Assembly: GCA_003162055.1 (NCBI GenBank) | Contig: PMNA01000011.1 | Location: 1 to 58,966, forward strand | Direction of reading: 5' to 3' | DNA length: 58,966 bases | DNA from: Actinomycetota bacterium | GTDB taxonomy: Bacteria; Actinomycetota; Thermoleophilia; Gaiellales; Gaiellaceae | Part shown: positions 43,550 through 52,590 of the stretch, one piece after another | Layout of the letters: each line of letters begins with the position of its first letter | Numbering within the stretch: position 1 is the first letter of the stretch | The notes under the pieces: model-generated | The model's database searches: none | What the model saw: only the letters and a program-made list of their open reading frames with translations | What the model was told of the DNA's origin: nothing | Program-made: the position numbers and the translations under genes

Positions 43550-45433
43550 ATGCCTGTACTGGTCGCGTCGAATCTGCGCAAGGAGTTCGCCGGAACGCTT
43601 CTTTTCGAGGGCGTTTCCTTCTCGCTCGAGCGCGGCGAGAGAATGGCTCTGGCAGGCGCGAACGGAGTCGGCAAGACGACGCTTCTACAAGCGCTCGCGG
43701 GCAGGACGGAGCTGCAGGCCGGCGAGTTGGCGCTGGCCAAGGGAACGAGAATCGCGCTGCACGATCAGCGCCCGCCGCTCGATCGCGGCCTCGATCTGCG
43801 CTCGTACATGCTCTCGGGGCGCGCCGACCTGCTCGCCGCCGAGCAGGAGCTGGCGGAGCTGGAAGCGGCTATGTCGGCCGGAGCCCACGACCCTGCGACG
43901 CTGCGACTTTACGCCGACGCACAGGCGACGCTGGAGCACGCCGGTGGCTACGCGTGGCGCACCAGCTACGAGGCTGCGGCGCGCGGGCTCGGTTTCTCGC
44001 AATCCGACCTGGAGCGCTCGCTGGACAGCTTCTCGGGCGGCGAGCTGACGCGAGCCTCGCTGGCGCGAGCACTCGGCGCACGAGCCGATCTGTTGCTACT
44101 CGACGAGCCGACCAACCACCTCGACGTGGCCAGTATCGAGTGGCTCGAGAGCGAGCTCTGCAAGCTGGATGCGGCGCTCATTCTCGTCGCGCACGATCGT
44201 TGGTTCCTGGAGGCCTCCACCAACTGCGTGCTCGAGCTCGAGGGTCGCCGTGGAACCTTCTTCTCCGGGCCCTGGCACGCCTGGCGCGAGGAAAGGGCCG
44301 TGCGCGAGCAGCACGCCGCGAAGATGGCTACCCGCCAGGCCGAGGAAATCGCTCGCCTGGAGCACTTCGTCGCCCGCTTCCGCTACGGCACCAAGTCACG
44401 CCAGGCACAGTCGAAGTTGAAGCAGATCGCGCGCATCGAGGCAAACAAGATCGAAGCGCCCGCACGGACGCGGCGCTCGCTCGGTTTCGAGTTCCTGCAG
44501 CCGGCTCGCTCCGGAAGAACCGTGTTGGAGGTCAAGGGGCTGACGCTCGAGGCCGGCGGCCGTGCGCTCCTGCAAGGCGTGGATCTCGTGCTGGAGCGCG
44601 CTGAGCACGTTGCGCTCGTCGGCGCGAACGGCTCGGGCAAGACCACGTTGGTCGAGACGCTGATCGGTCGTCGCAAGCCCGCCGCGGGAACCGTGCACCT
44701 CGGTCAGAGTGTCGAGTGCGGCTTTTTCTCGCAGCACACGCTGGAGCTGGACGATCGCGGCAGCGTGATCGATTGCGCGCGCTCGGCGACCGGTCTTTCG
44801 CGCGCCGACGCTCAGAAGCTGCTTGGGCGTTTTCTCTTCTCCGGTTACGGGACGCAGGAGAAGGCGGTGCGCATGCTCTCGGGAGGGGAGCGGCGGCGGC
44901 TGGCGCTCGCGCTTCTCGTTGCCTCGGGCGCCAACTTCCTGGTTCTCGACGAGCCGACCAACCACCTCGACGTCGAGAGCCGCGAGGCGCTCGAGGCGGC
45001 GCTGGAGGCATTCGAGGGAACGCTGCTGCTCGTCTCGCACGATCGTGCCCTGCTCGACGCGGTCGCGGCCCGCACGCTGGCGATCGAGAACGGCGAGCTT
45101 CGCTCTTACGACGGCCGCTGGGCTGACTATGTCCTCGCGCGCGAGCGTGAGCGCGCTCCGGCCAAGGCGGTAGCCGCGCCGAAAGAGAAAAAGGCGCGGC
45201 CCGAGCGGGAAAAGCCCTCGCCGGTCGAGCGCGAGAGGACCCGCCTCGAACAGGAGATCGAGCGGTTGGAGAGCCAGCTTTCGACGCTGGAGCAGGAATT
45301 GGCCGAGGATTGGGCCGACCTGGAAAAGCTGAGCGCCTTTCGTACAACCCGAGCTCGGGTCGATCGGCTGCTGGAGCGCTGGGACGCGCTGGTCTCGGGC
45401 GGAGAGCCCAGTTCCGGCGACTCCTCTGCATGA
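43550..45433 (+). CDS. ABC-F family ATPase
   Basis: Soluble tandem-ABC protein (627 aa) that binds ribosomes in the characterised members, with no membrane domain. ABC1 has GANGVGKTT (Walker A), SFSGGELTRASLARAL and LLLLDEPTNHLD; ABC2 has GANGSGKTT, LSGGERRRLALALL and FLVLDEPTNHLD. The P-site tRNA interaction motif region (about residues 240-320) is basic and helical (MATRQAEEIARLEHFVARFR). A C-terminal coiled coil (about 560-615) resembles the Uup-type extension. It could be a translation factor or an antibiotic-resistance ABC-F; the sequence does not decide. Confidence 0.92.
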   Translation: MPVLVASNLRKEFAGTLLFEGVSFSLERGERMALAGANGVGKTTLLQALAGRTELQAGELALAKGTRIALHDQRPPLDRGLDLRSYMLSGRADLLAAEQELAELEAAMSAGAHDPATLRLYADAQATLEHAGGYAWRTSYEAAARGLGFSQSDLERSLDSFSGGELTRASLARALGARADLLLLDEPTNHLDVASIEWLESELCKLDAALILVAHDRWFLEASTNCVLELEGRRGTFFSGPWHAWREERAVREQHAAKMATRQAEEIARLEHFVARFRYGTKSRQAQSKLKQIARIEANKIEAPARTRRSLGFEFLQPARSGRTVLEVKGLTLEAGGRALLQGVDLVLERAEHVALVGANGSGKTTLVETLIGRRKPAAGTVHLGQSVECGFFSQHTLELDDRGSVIDCARSATGLSRADAQKLLGRFLFSGYGTQEKAVRMLSGGERRRLALALLVASGANFLVLDEPTNHLDVESREALEAALEAFEGTLLLVSHDRALLDAVAARTLAIENGELRSYDGRWADYVLARERERAPAKAVAAPKEKKARPEREKPSPVERERTRLEQEIERLESQLSTLEQELAEDWADLEKLSAFRTTRARVDRLLERWDALVSGGEPSSGDSSA

Positions 45434-45504
45434 CTTTCGGAGTAGGCGAGAGCGTAGACTCGGTATGGCGACTGCGCCGTGAAGTACAAGGAGCCTAAGG
45501 TTTT

Positions 45505-47160
45505 GTGATCATGTTCCGGACTGCGCTGGCCACAACTCTTCTGACCGTCCTGGCACTGACGATCTGCCAAGGCAGCGCACGCGGCGCCTTTCCCGGAGCC
45601 GACGGAAAGATCGCTTTCGTCAACGATCGAAACGGGACACCCTCGATTTTCACTACGAACGCGGCTGGGTCGAACGTCGAGAAGCTGGTCCTCAACAACC
45701 CGCAGGGAGGATTCGCCGTCACCTCGCCAAGCGGTAAGCGGATCCTCTTCTCGGTACGAATCGCGACGAAGCTGACCTTCAGCTACGAGCTCTGGGTTAT
45801 GAGCGCCAACGGGACTCACATCGGCCGTTTTTTCTCCCAAGCCTCCGATCAGCCATACGCGTCGACCTGGTCGCCGGACGGGAAAAGGATCGCCTTCTAC
45901 AGAGATGACAAACTCTGGCTGGCGAAAGCCGACCGAAGCGGTGCCCGGGAGCTCACGGACGCCGATTTCAGCGGCGCCGCTCCGAGCTGGTCGAAGAAAG
46001 GCCTGATCGCCTTCGATCGCGCCGGGAGCATCTGGGTTGTGAATCCCAAGAGCGGTAAGGAGCGCCGAGTCGGGCCGGGAAGCCAACCTTCGTGGTCGTC
46101 CGACGGTCGCAGGCTCCTTTACGTTGCGGTGCCGCGCAGCGCCACGCTCAGCGACATCTTTGCAATGAGGGCCAACGGATCCGGTCGGCGGCAGCTGACC
46201 AAGACTCGGAGTGTCAACGAGACTCAGCCCGCCTGGGCGCCGGGCGGACGCTGGATCGCCTTCACGGGCAAGAAGGGCGTCTATGCAATGAGAAGCGACG
46301 GTAAGAAGCGGCGGCTCGTCGCCGCCAAAGGTCTGCAGCCAAGCTGGGCAAGGGGAGCAAGCGGGATCGTCTTCACCCGACGCACTCCGCGTTGGAACGG
46401 TTTCGTGTTGCGGACGAACCTGAACGGCAAGCACACGCGTTGGCTGTTGCGGCCTCGGCTCGACGCCAGTCCGACCTGGTCGCCCGACGGAAGTCAGCTG
46501 GCGTTCACGCGCGACGGCGTCGTCTATCTGGTGGGCGCGGACGGAGGGATCGCGCGTTCGACGGGCCTGAAGGGCGCCGATCCGGCCTGGAGCCCGAACG
46601 GAGAAAACCTCGTAGTTGCGTCCGGGCTCGACCTGGTGATCGCGAACAGCGACGGAACGGAGCCGGCGCCACTCGATCTCGGTTTCGACGCGAGCAAGTT
46701 CACGCACCTCTCCCAGCCCGACTGGTCGACGAACAAGAAGAACGTCAGCTCGATCGCGTTCGTCGCTACGAGCAGCGAGGGTCTCCAGAGCATCTTCGTC
46801 CTCAATCTGCAGGCGAAAACGCTCACGGCTAAGACGGGCACGCTCCAACAGTTGCCCCTGGGCTGCGGGACGATTGGAGCCAGTTCTCCCAGCTGGGCCC
46901 CGGATGGAAGCCTGATCGCCTATGCCTGCGACCAGTTCATTGCCTTCTCCGCCAGCGACGGGAGCAATCCGACTCCCCTGGGAGCGGCCGAGAACGCCAC
47001 GCTGGCCTGGTCTCCCGACGGTTCGCAGATCGTTTACTCGAGCCAGTCCGGCGACCAAGGGGCGCAGCTGAACATCATGAACTCCGACGGGACGGCGCCC
47101 ACGCAGCTCGATACTGGCCCCGGCTCGAGCGACCAGCCCGACTGGCAGCCGCTTCCCTGA
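45505..47160 (+). CDS. secreted TolB-like beta-propeller protein
   Basis: A 551-aa exported protein. The signal peptide begins at GTG 45505 or ATG 45511 (MFRTALATTLLTVLALTICQ). Many PD40 blades follow (PGADGKIAFVNDRNGTPSIF, STWSPDGKRIAFYRD, SPTWSPDGSQLAFTRDG, SPSWAPDGSLIAYACD, LAWSPDGSQIVYSSQ), enough for two propellers or one large one. No enzymatic domain follows. Related by design to the gene at 18216. AAGGAG lies about 12 bases upstream. It probably sits on the cell surface; ligand unknown. Confidence 0.8.
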   Translation: MIMFRTALATTLLTVLALTICQGSARGAFPGADGKIAFVNDRNGTPSIFTTNAAGSNVEKLVLNNPQGGFAVTSPSGKRILFSVRIATKLTFSYELWVMSANGTHIGRFFSQASDQPYASTWSPDGKRIAFYRDDKLWLAKADRSGARELTDADFSGAAPSWSKKGLIAFDRAGSIWVVNPKSGKERRVGPGSQPSWSSDGRRLLYVAVPRSATLSDIFAMRANGSGRRQLTKTRSVNETQPAWAPGGRWIAFTGKKGVYAMRSDGKKRRLVAAKGLQPSWARGASGIVFTRRTPRWNGFVLRTNLNGKHTRWLLRPRLDASPTWSPDGSQLAFTRDGVVYLVGADGGIARSTGLKGADPAWSPNGENLVVASGLDLVIANSDGTEPAPLDLGFDASKFTHLSQPDWSTNKKNVSSIAFVATSSEGLQSIFVLNLQAKTLTAKTGTLQQLPLGCGTIGASSPSWAPDGSLIAYACDQFIAFSASDGSNPTPLGAAENATLAWSPDGSQIVYSSQSGDQGAQLNIMNSDGTAPTQLDTGPGSSDQPDWQPLP

Positions 47161-47278
47161 GGCGCCCGCGGGGGACTGCGCGGCCGGCCGCCTTCAGAGC
47201 GCCCGGGGAGGGGAGCGTGGTGACGAAGGCGAAAACGTTTCTGGCAAACAACTATCCCGAAGGGACGTCGTTTTTTAT

Positions 47279-49912
47279 ATGAGGCTCTCGCTAGGCGCCG
47301 CCATAGCGATGCTGGGCATGTTCGTGTTCACCGGCTCGGCGCCCGCCCGCACAGCTCTTCCCGACCAGAAAGCGGCGCTCGCCGGAATTCAGCACGCGGT
47401 TAAAAAAGGTTGGGTCGAGCGGGCGGACGCCGCGCGCTACCGCAGAACGGTGAATCGCGCGGCGAACCTGATCAACAGGCTTCCGCAAGTGAGGCGGGCG
47501 CCTCTCGCGGCCAACCTGCATCAGGTGGCCCAGGTCTCGGCGAAGCTGGTCAGGGCACGAGCCACCGCCGTGTTCGGACAGCTTGCCTTCAACAACGCCT
47601 ATTTCGCCCGGCACGGTCCGCCTGCGCAGAAAACCGACCTCACCGATGCCGACGGCGTCGTCTACCGCTACATGAGCGGCCTGGGCTTCGAGTTTCATCC
47701 GCTCGCCAACTTCGGCGCGCTGAACGCGAAGGTCGCGGGAGGAACGCTCGAATCGGTGCAACGTCTGGCCCGGGCGCTGATCGCGCGCGGTGTGAACCAG
47801 CCCGGTGGCGGGCTCGGCTGGGAGTACTATTTCAACTACGCGGGCGGAAGAGCGCCCTGGGTATCGGGCATGGCGCAGGCGGTTGCGGCCCAGGCGTTCG
47901 CGGCCGCCTCGCTCTCTGACGAGGACGACTCGACCAAGCTGGAGCAGGCCGCGCAGGCCGCCTTCCGCACGATTCCGCGGCGGCTGGTGCTTCGGCGCGC
48001 CTCCGGCCCCTGGATCCGGCTCTACGGGTTCAGCCATATCGTCGTGCTGAACGCGCAGTTACAGTCGCTGCTCTCGCTGCGAGATTACGCCAACACAATG
48101 GCCGACGGTGACGCGGCCACGCTCGCCGCGGCAATGGAGCGGGCAGCCGCCAGCGAGATTCACCGCTTCGACACCGGCTACTGGACCTACTACTCGCTGC
48201 CGCGAACGCCCTCCACGCTCGACTACCAGAAATTTGTCGTGCACCTGCTCGGAAAGCTCAACTCTTTGGACCCCAGGCTCGCCACGGCGACAGCCCGGTT
48301 CGCCGGCTATGCGAAACAGCCGCCGGCCTTCAAGATCGCGAGTAGCGGTCTCGGAGCGGTTCGCTTCTGGCTCTCCAAGCCATCCACGGTCGAGATGCGG
48401 TCTCCCGCGGGCCGCGCGAAGCGGCTCACGCTTTACGGCGGTTGGTACAACCTCGGCTGGAAGCTGCCCGCCCGCGCCGGCGCCTATTCCGTGCTGGTCA
48501 AGGCACGTGATTGGGCCGGGAACAGCTCTTCGTTCGCGGGCCTTCCGCTCGTGCGCGTTGCCTCGGCGGCGAACTGGTCGGTCGCCGGCTCGAGCGTGTC
48601 GCAGCGGAAGCTGATCATGGATGCGGCAGAAGCTGGTGTCGCCTCGCGGGCGGCCACAGCGACGACCGCGCTTTCGCCGGGGCAGGCGTCCTTCAACGTC
48701 GGCGCCGGCCTGGATAACGCTTCCCAGGCTTCGCTCGCTTCGAGCGCGGGACTGGGCAGCGTTCGCCTGAGTGTGACTTGGAATACCGGCGACCTGGCTC
48801 CCGACGCCGCCACGGTCAGCGCGATAGAGAGCATTCCAGCTGCGCAGTACCTGATTGTCGAGCTGAAGGCCGTGTCGCTTCCTGCCGACGCCACGGGTCG
48901 CGCCGAGCTGGCGCAGTTTGTGAGCTCGCTCGTCGGGCAGCTGCCGAACATCGACGAGTTGCTACTCGGCCCGGCGCCGACAACGACGACTGCTCCGACG
49001 TACTCGGCGGCGCTGGCCTCTCTTTACGATGCCGCGAAGGCCAAGGCCTCGACGCTGGTCGTGGCCGGCGAGCTGAACGGCGGCAAGACCCCCGGAGCGA
49101 CCCTCACGGCACTGTCGGATGCCTACTCCAACTCGGGACGTGCGGCGCCGCTCATGAACGAGCTGGCATTCAGCCCCGCAGCGGAAGACGCGAAAAACGC
49201 CTGGTCGATCAGCGACTACCCGCAACTCGTGGCGGCACTCGAGGGGGAGTTTTCCGACAGTGCCCAAAAGGACTCAACCCTTCCGATACTCATGAACGGC
49301 GTCGCCACCGCCACGGCCATCCCGCCCGAGAAAGCGAGCGCCTATCCCTCGCCGCCGGGCCCCGCGCCCGGCGTTAGCGAGAATGCCCAGACGAACGCGT
49401 ACACGCAAGCGCTGAAAAGCAGCGTCTGCATGCCTAACGTCTCGGGCGTGATATTCGGAAGGCTCGTGGACAGGGCGGGCAGCGGCGAGCAAGCGGGTGA
49501 CCAATCGGGGCTCTACTACGCCGATGGGAGTGCCAAGACGAGCATGGGCACGGTCGCCAAGGCGGCCGCCCTGGCCGAGCGTGGCGTGCTCGCGGTGTGT
49601 CCTGGATACCAGGCTCGTGTCACGGCGAAAACTCTGATCATTCCGCTCAGCTTTTCCGGCTCCTCACCGCCCTGGGTGAGTCTCGCCTGCACGCGCGACT
49701 GTGCCTATCTGGTTACGCTCGAGCGCGCCGACGGTAAGCCGGTCAGGGCGAAGCGCGGTGTTCTGCGGGCCGACAAAGTCGCCACGGTAAGGCTCTCGGG
49801 GAGCTCCGGGCTCTCCGCGAGCGGCGGTTACCGCCTTCGCGTGCGCCTGGTTGCGCAGATGAATCCGGGCGCGATCTGGCAGTACCGAAGCCCGAAAATC
49901 GAAGTTTCCTGA
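47279..49912 (+). CDS. secreted D-glucuronyl C5-epimerase-like protein with unassigned C-terminal half
   Basis: An 877-aa exported protein with a signal peptide (MRLSLGAAIAMLGMFVFTGS). Residues about 105-340 match the D-glucuronyl C5-epimerase C-terminal family: YRYMSGLGFEFHPLANFGAL, GWEYYFNYAGGRAPWVSGMA, RASGPWIRLYGFSHIVVLNA, and FDTGYWTYYSLPRTPSTLDY. The second half (about 455-720) looks like a glycosidase-type barrel (SSAGLGSVRLSVTW, AAQYLIVELKAV, NIDELLLGPAP), but I see no certain catalytic Glu pair. The end is beta-rich. It may act on a uronic-acid wall or capsule polymer; this is inferred. Confidence 0.72.
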   Translation: MRLSLGAAIAMLGMFVFTGSAPARTALPDQKAALAGIQHAVKKGWVERADAARYRRTVNRAANLINRLPQVRRAPLAANLHQVAQVSAKLVRARATAVFGQLAFNNAYFARHGPPAQKTDLTDADGVVYRYMSGLGFEFHPLANFGALNAKVAGGTLESVQRLARALIARGVNQPGGGLGWEYYFNYAGGRAPWVSGMAQAVAAQAFAAASLSDEDDSTKLEQAAQAAFRTIPRRLVLRRASGPWIRLYGFSHIVVLNAQLQSLLSLRDYANTMADGDAATLAAAMERAAASEIHRFDTGYWTYYSLPRTPSTLDYQKFVVHLLGKLNSLDPRLATATARFAGYAKQPPAFKIASSGLGAVRFWLSKPSTVEMRSPAGRAKRLTLYGGWYNLGWKLPARAGAYSVLVKARDWAGNSSSFAGLPLVRVASAANWSVAGSSVSQRKLIMDAAEAGVASRAATATTALSPGQASFNVGAGLDNASQASLASSAGLGSVRLSVTWNTGDLAPDAATVSAIESIPAAQYLIVELKAVSLPADATGRAELAQFVSSLVGQLPNIDELLLGPAPTTTTAPTYSAALASLYDAAKAKASTLVVAGELNGGKTPGATLTALSDAYSNSGRAAPLMNELAFSPAAEDAKNAWSISDYPQLVAALEGEFSDSAQKDSTLPILMNGVATATAIPPEKASAYPSPPGPAPGVSENAQTNAYTQALKSSVCMPNVSGVIFGRLVDRAGSGEQAGDQSGLYYADGSAKTSMGTVAKAAALAERGVLAVCPGYQARVTAKTLIIPLSFSGSSPPWVSLACTRDCAYLVTLERADGKPVRAKRGVLRADKVATVRLSGSSGLSASGGYRLRVRLVAQMNPGAIWQYRSPKIEVS

Positions 49913-50079
49913 CGGCGCAAACGGCATCGAGAATATTCCGCGGGCCCGAAAGCCCTTTCCCGAGATTCGCGCTTAAACGTTAATGAGAGACGCAACTAAT
50001 TGAGGTATCGAGGCGTATTAGGGCAACGCCGACGCTGCGAGTAGGCAAAAAGGGGTGAGCGCTTAGCTCTCTCAGTTAC

Positions 50080-50108
50080 TTGACGGGGATTAGCCGCGAA
50101 TCTATGAA
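50080..50108 (+). promoter_or_regulatory. strong sigma-70-like promoter of a candidate small RNA
   Basis: TTGACG at 50080-50085 and TATGAA at 50103-50108 with an ideal 17-base spacer. Transcription should start near 50115. Confidence 0.6.
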
Positions 50109-50114
50109 CAAAAA

Positions 50115-50275
50115 ACGGGGGAGACAGAAGGTCTGGACATTCCAGAAGCGCTGTAGAAAGGCGCCTAGATCAGGGGCAAGTGGCTTGTGGCCAAGTGGGT
50201 CGGGACGCTCAAGAAGTAGGAAAGCGTAAGTCGTTGAAACGAGAGCGGGGCGACTTGACCACCCCGCTCTTTTCT
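50115..50275 (+). ncRNA. candidate ~160-nt small RNA
   Basis: The stretch is bounded by a good promoter and by an intrinsic terminator at 50242-50275, and the next gene is on the other strand. The only ORF (50104-50229, 41 codons) has its ATG inside the -10 box and so would not be on the transcript. Internal pairing is visible: TCTGG/CCAGA around 50130-50145, GACGCT/AGCGT-aa-GTC around 50200-50233, and AAGTCG at 50228-50233 complementary to CGACTT in the terminator loop. It matches no RNA family that I can name. Confidence 0.5.
50242..50275 (+). terminator. intrinsic terminator of the candidate small RNA
   Basis: AGAGCGGGG, 11-base loop, CCCCGCTCT, then TTTCTTGT. A nine-pair GC-rich stem with a T-rich tail only on the plus strand. 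Confidence 0.78.
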
Positions 50276-50303
50276 TGTCTCTAGAAGACTGAAGTGAGCC
50301 CGC

Positions 50304-50930
50304 TTACTCGCCCCAGAGCGCTTTTCCGACCGGGACGATCTTCTTCGTCGACATACCGTTGACGACGCCCGCCGCCGACGCGTACCAGGCTACGGCTGCG
50401 GTGACGATGCCCGACCAGCCGCCGGCGTGGAGCCAAAAGTCTGTCTTACCGTGAGCGACCAGGAAGAAGCCGATCACGAGCAGGATCTCGGTGATCTCGA
50501 GCGTCAGGAACACTGCGAAGGTCGCCAGGTTCAACCGCGAGGCCCAGAGCACCATGTAGGTGTTGAAGATCGCAAACGCAAGAATGAACCAGGCCAGCGC
50601 GTTGTGCAGCTCAGCCGAGTCTTTGAACACGTTGTAGAGGGTGGTGTTGGTGCTGATCAGGACGACGAAGACTCCGAGCGAGAGCCAGAAGCCCCCGTAG
50701 GTGGCAAACGCCGTCGAGCCGAATACGTTGCGATTCTTGAACTCCTGCATTCCGGCCAGCAGCTGGATCAAGCCGCCGTAGAAGATTGCCGCTCCGATCC
50801 AGATACCGTCGGGAATGAAAGTCGCGTTGTGACCGCTCAGTAAAAAGGTCGTAAGAGCGAACGCCGCCAGACCGAGCGGCGCGGGATCGGCGACCCGCGA
50901 GAATCCTCGCTCTTCTGTCGCCTCGGCCAT
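50304..50930 (-). CDS. satP: GPR1/FUN34/YaaH-family acetate/succinate transporter
   Basis: A 208-aa membrane protein with six helices. The N-terminal signature is DPAPLGLAAFALTTFLLS (family N-P-x-P-x-G-L, here with Asp first), followed by AIFYGGLIQLLAGMQEFKNR, GSTAFATYGGFWLSLGVFV and LEITEILLVIGFFLVAHGK. E. coli SatP carries acetate and succinate with protons. GGAGG upstream (aggaggactca-ATG) fixes the start. Monocistronic. Confidence 0.92.
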   Translation of the reverse strand: MAEATEERGFSRVADPAPLGLAAFALTTFLLSGHNATFIPDGIWIGAAIFYGGLIQLLAGMQEFKNRNVFGSTAFATYGGFWLSLGVFVVLISTNTTLYNVFKDSAELHNALAWFILAFAIFNTYMVLWASRLNLATFAVFLTLEITEILLVIGFFLVAHGKTDFWLHAGGWSGIVTAAVAWYASAAGVVNGMSTKKIVPVGKALWGE

Positions 50931-51016
50931 TGAGTCCTCCTATCTCGTAGACAGCGGCGCCCACTGGCGCCGTTCGGCGCAATCGTAAGAGGGCGGTCGG
51001 CCGGCGAGGCGCCGGC

Positions 51017-51805
51017 TCAGAGGATCTTGGAGAGGAAGGCCTTGGTGCGCTCGTGCGTGGGCGACTCGAAGAAGTGCTCGGGCGGGCCCTCCTCGATGAT
51101 CACGCCCTCGTCCATCATCACCACGCGGTCGGCGGCGCGCTTGGCGAATCCCATCTCGTGCGTGACCACGATCATCGTCGTGCCCTCGTGCGCCAGCTCC
51201 TCCATCACGTCCAGCACCTCGCCGGTGACCTCCGGATCGAGCGCGCTGGTGGGCTCGTCGAACAGCATCAGTGCCGGCTTCATCGCCAGCGAGCGGGCGA
51301 TCGCCACGCGTTGCTGCTGGCCGCCGGAGAGCTTGCCCGGGTAAGAGTCTTTCTTGTCGGCCAGCCCGACTCGGGCGAGCAACTTCTCGGCTTCGGCGGT
51401 AGCTTGATTCTTGGCAATACCGCGCACGTGCACCGGTGCCTCGATCACATTCTCGAGCGCCGTCTTGTGCGGGAAGAGATTGAAGCGCTGGAACACGAAG
51501 CCGATCTCGGTGCGCTGGCGGGCGATGCTCCGTTCCCGGTCCTCGACCAGCTTCTCGCCCCGGTGCCGGTAGCCGATCGGGTGCCCGTTGACCTCGATCA
51601 GGCCGCCGTCGATCTTCTCTAGGTGGTTGATACAGCGCAGGAAGGTCGTCTTGCCCGAGCCCGAGACGCCGATGATGCAGACGGTCTCGCGCGGCTTCAC
51701 GTCCAGCGAAACACCTCTGAGGATGTGCAGGCGGCCGAAGCGTTTGTGCACCTCGACGGCGTGCATGACGAATCCGCTTTCGGCGCTCACGCTCTCTCCC
51801 TCCAC
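51017..51805 (-). CDS. polar amino acid ABC transporter ATPase
   Basis: ATP-binding subunit of the GlnQ/HisP family (262 aa). Motifs: [20 protein letters not shown] (Walker A), [18 protein letters not shown] (Q-loop), [17 protein letters not shown] (signature), [20 protein letters not shown] (Walker B), and [18 protein letters not shown] (H-loop). It is last in the operon binding protein - permease - ATPase and overlaps the permease gene by 19 bases. Confidence 0.94.
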   Translation of the reverse strand: MEGESVSAESGFVMHAVEVHKRFGRLHILRGVSLDVKPRETVCIIGVSGSGKTTFLRCINHLEKIDGGLIEVNGHPIGYRHRGEKLVEDRERSIARQRTEIGFVFQRFNLFPHKTALENVIEAPVHVRGIAKNQATAEAEKLLARVGLADKKDSYPGKLSGGQQQRVAIARSLAMKPALMLFDEPTSALDPEVTGEVLDVMEELAHEGTTMIVVTHEMGFAKRAADRVVMMDEGVIIEEGPPEHFFESPTHERTKAFLSKIL

Positions 51806-52584
51806 GGCCAGGCCGAACGAACCATGCCGCCGCCCTCTGTCCAGATCGCGACCGCTCGTTCTCGCAGCGAAATCTCGTCGCCGTGCTCGCTTACCGCCAG
51901 TTTGCGCTCGATCAGGGCCTGGATGAAGCTCCAGATCGAGGTCAACACGAGATACCAGAAGGCGACGGCGATGAACGGTCCGACGTCTGTCGAGAAACTG
52001 GCCGACTGGAACGTCTGAGCGTCGGTGAACAGCTCGTAGACGCCGATGATCGTGACCAGCGAGCTGGTCTTCATCATATTGTTGAACTCGTTACCGAGCG
52101 GTGGGACGATCACCCGGGCGGCCTGGGGGAGGACGATCCGGCGCGTGGCCATGCCGTAGCGCATCCCCAGCGATTTTGCCGCCTCCATCTGTCCGCGGTC
52201 GATCGAGTCGATACCGGCTCGGATGATCTCGCGCATGTAGGCGCCCTCGTTGATCCCGAGCGCCAGGATTCCGGCGGCGATCGGCACCGACGGCTGGAAC
52301 AGGAATAGGTTGATCGACCGCCCGGGAAGTACTAGGTAGAAGATCATGATCTGCACCAGCACGGGCGTCCCCCGGAACAGCCATACGTAGATGCCCGAGA
52401 TGAGCCGGAACAGCCAGAAGCTGGATGTCCTCATGAGCGCCGCCAGCAGTCCCAGCACGATGCCCAGGATCTGGGCGACGATCGAGATGTAGATCGTCAC
52501 CCAGAGCGCTCGGGCAAAGACCCCGCTTGGATTAGTGATCCGCGTCCAAACGAGGTGCCAGCCAACTGTGACGGCAAGATACAA
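51787..52584 (-). CDS. polar amino acid ABC transporter permease
   Basis: Inner-membrane permease of the HisMQ type (265 aa, five to six helices). The coupling EAA loop is intact: [20 protein letters not shown], followed by [37 protein letters not shown] and [20 protein letters not shown] are family segments. The C-terminal ~40 residues ([20 protein letters not shown]) are a non-conserved tail. It follows the binding-protein gene by only six bases, so the three genes form one operon. With a single permease gene, the transporter is probably a homodimer. Confidence 0.93.
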   Translation of the reverse strand: MYLAVTVGWHLVWTRITNPSGVFARALWVTIYISIVAQILGIVLGLLAALMRTSSFWLFRLISGIYVWLFRGTPVLVQIMIFYLVLPGRSINLFLFQPSVPIAAGILALGINEGAYMREIIRAGIDSIDRGQMEAAKSLGMRYGMATRRIVLPQAARVIVPPLGNEFNNMMKTSSLVTIIGVYELFTDAQTFQSASFSTDVGPFIAVAFWYLVLTSIWSFIQALIERKLAVSEHGDEISLRERAVAIWTEGGGMVRSAWPWRERA

Positions 52585-52590
52585 GGCTGA

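Noticed and set aside
45127-47058. 643-codon minus-strand frame opposite the TolB-like gene
   Set aside because: Antisense of a PD40 repeat gene; no recognisable domain or start signal.
50104-50229. 41-codon basic peptide frame (MNKKRGRQKVWTF...)
   Set aside because: Its ATG lies within the -10 box of the best promoter, so it would not be on the transcript; the region is better explained as a small RNA.
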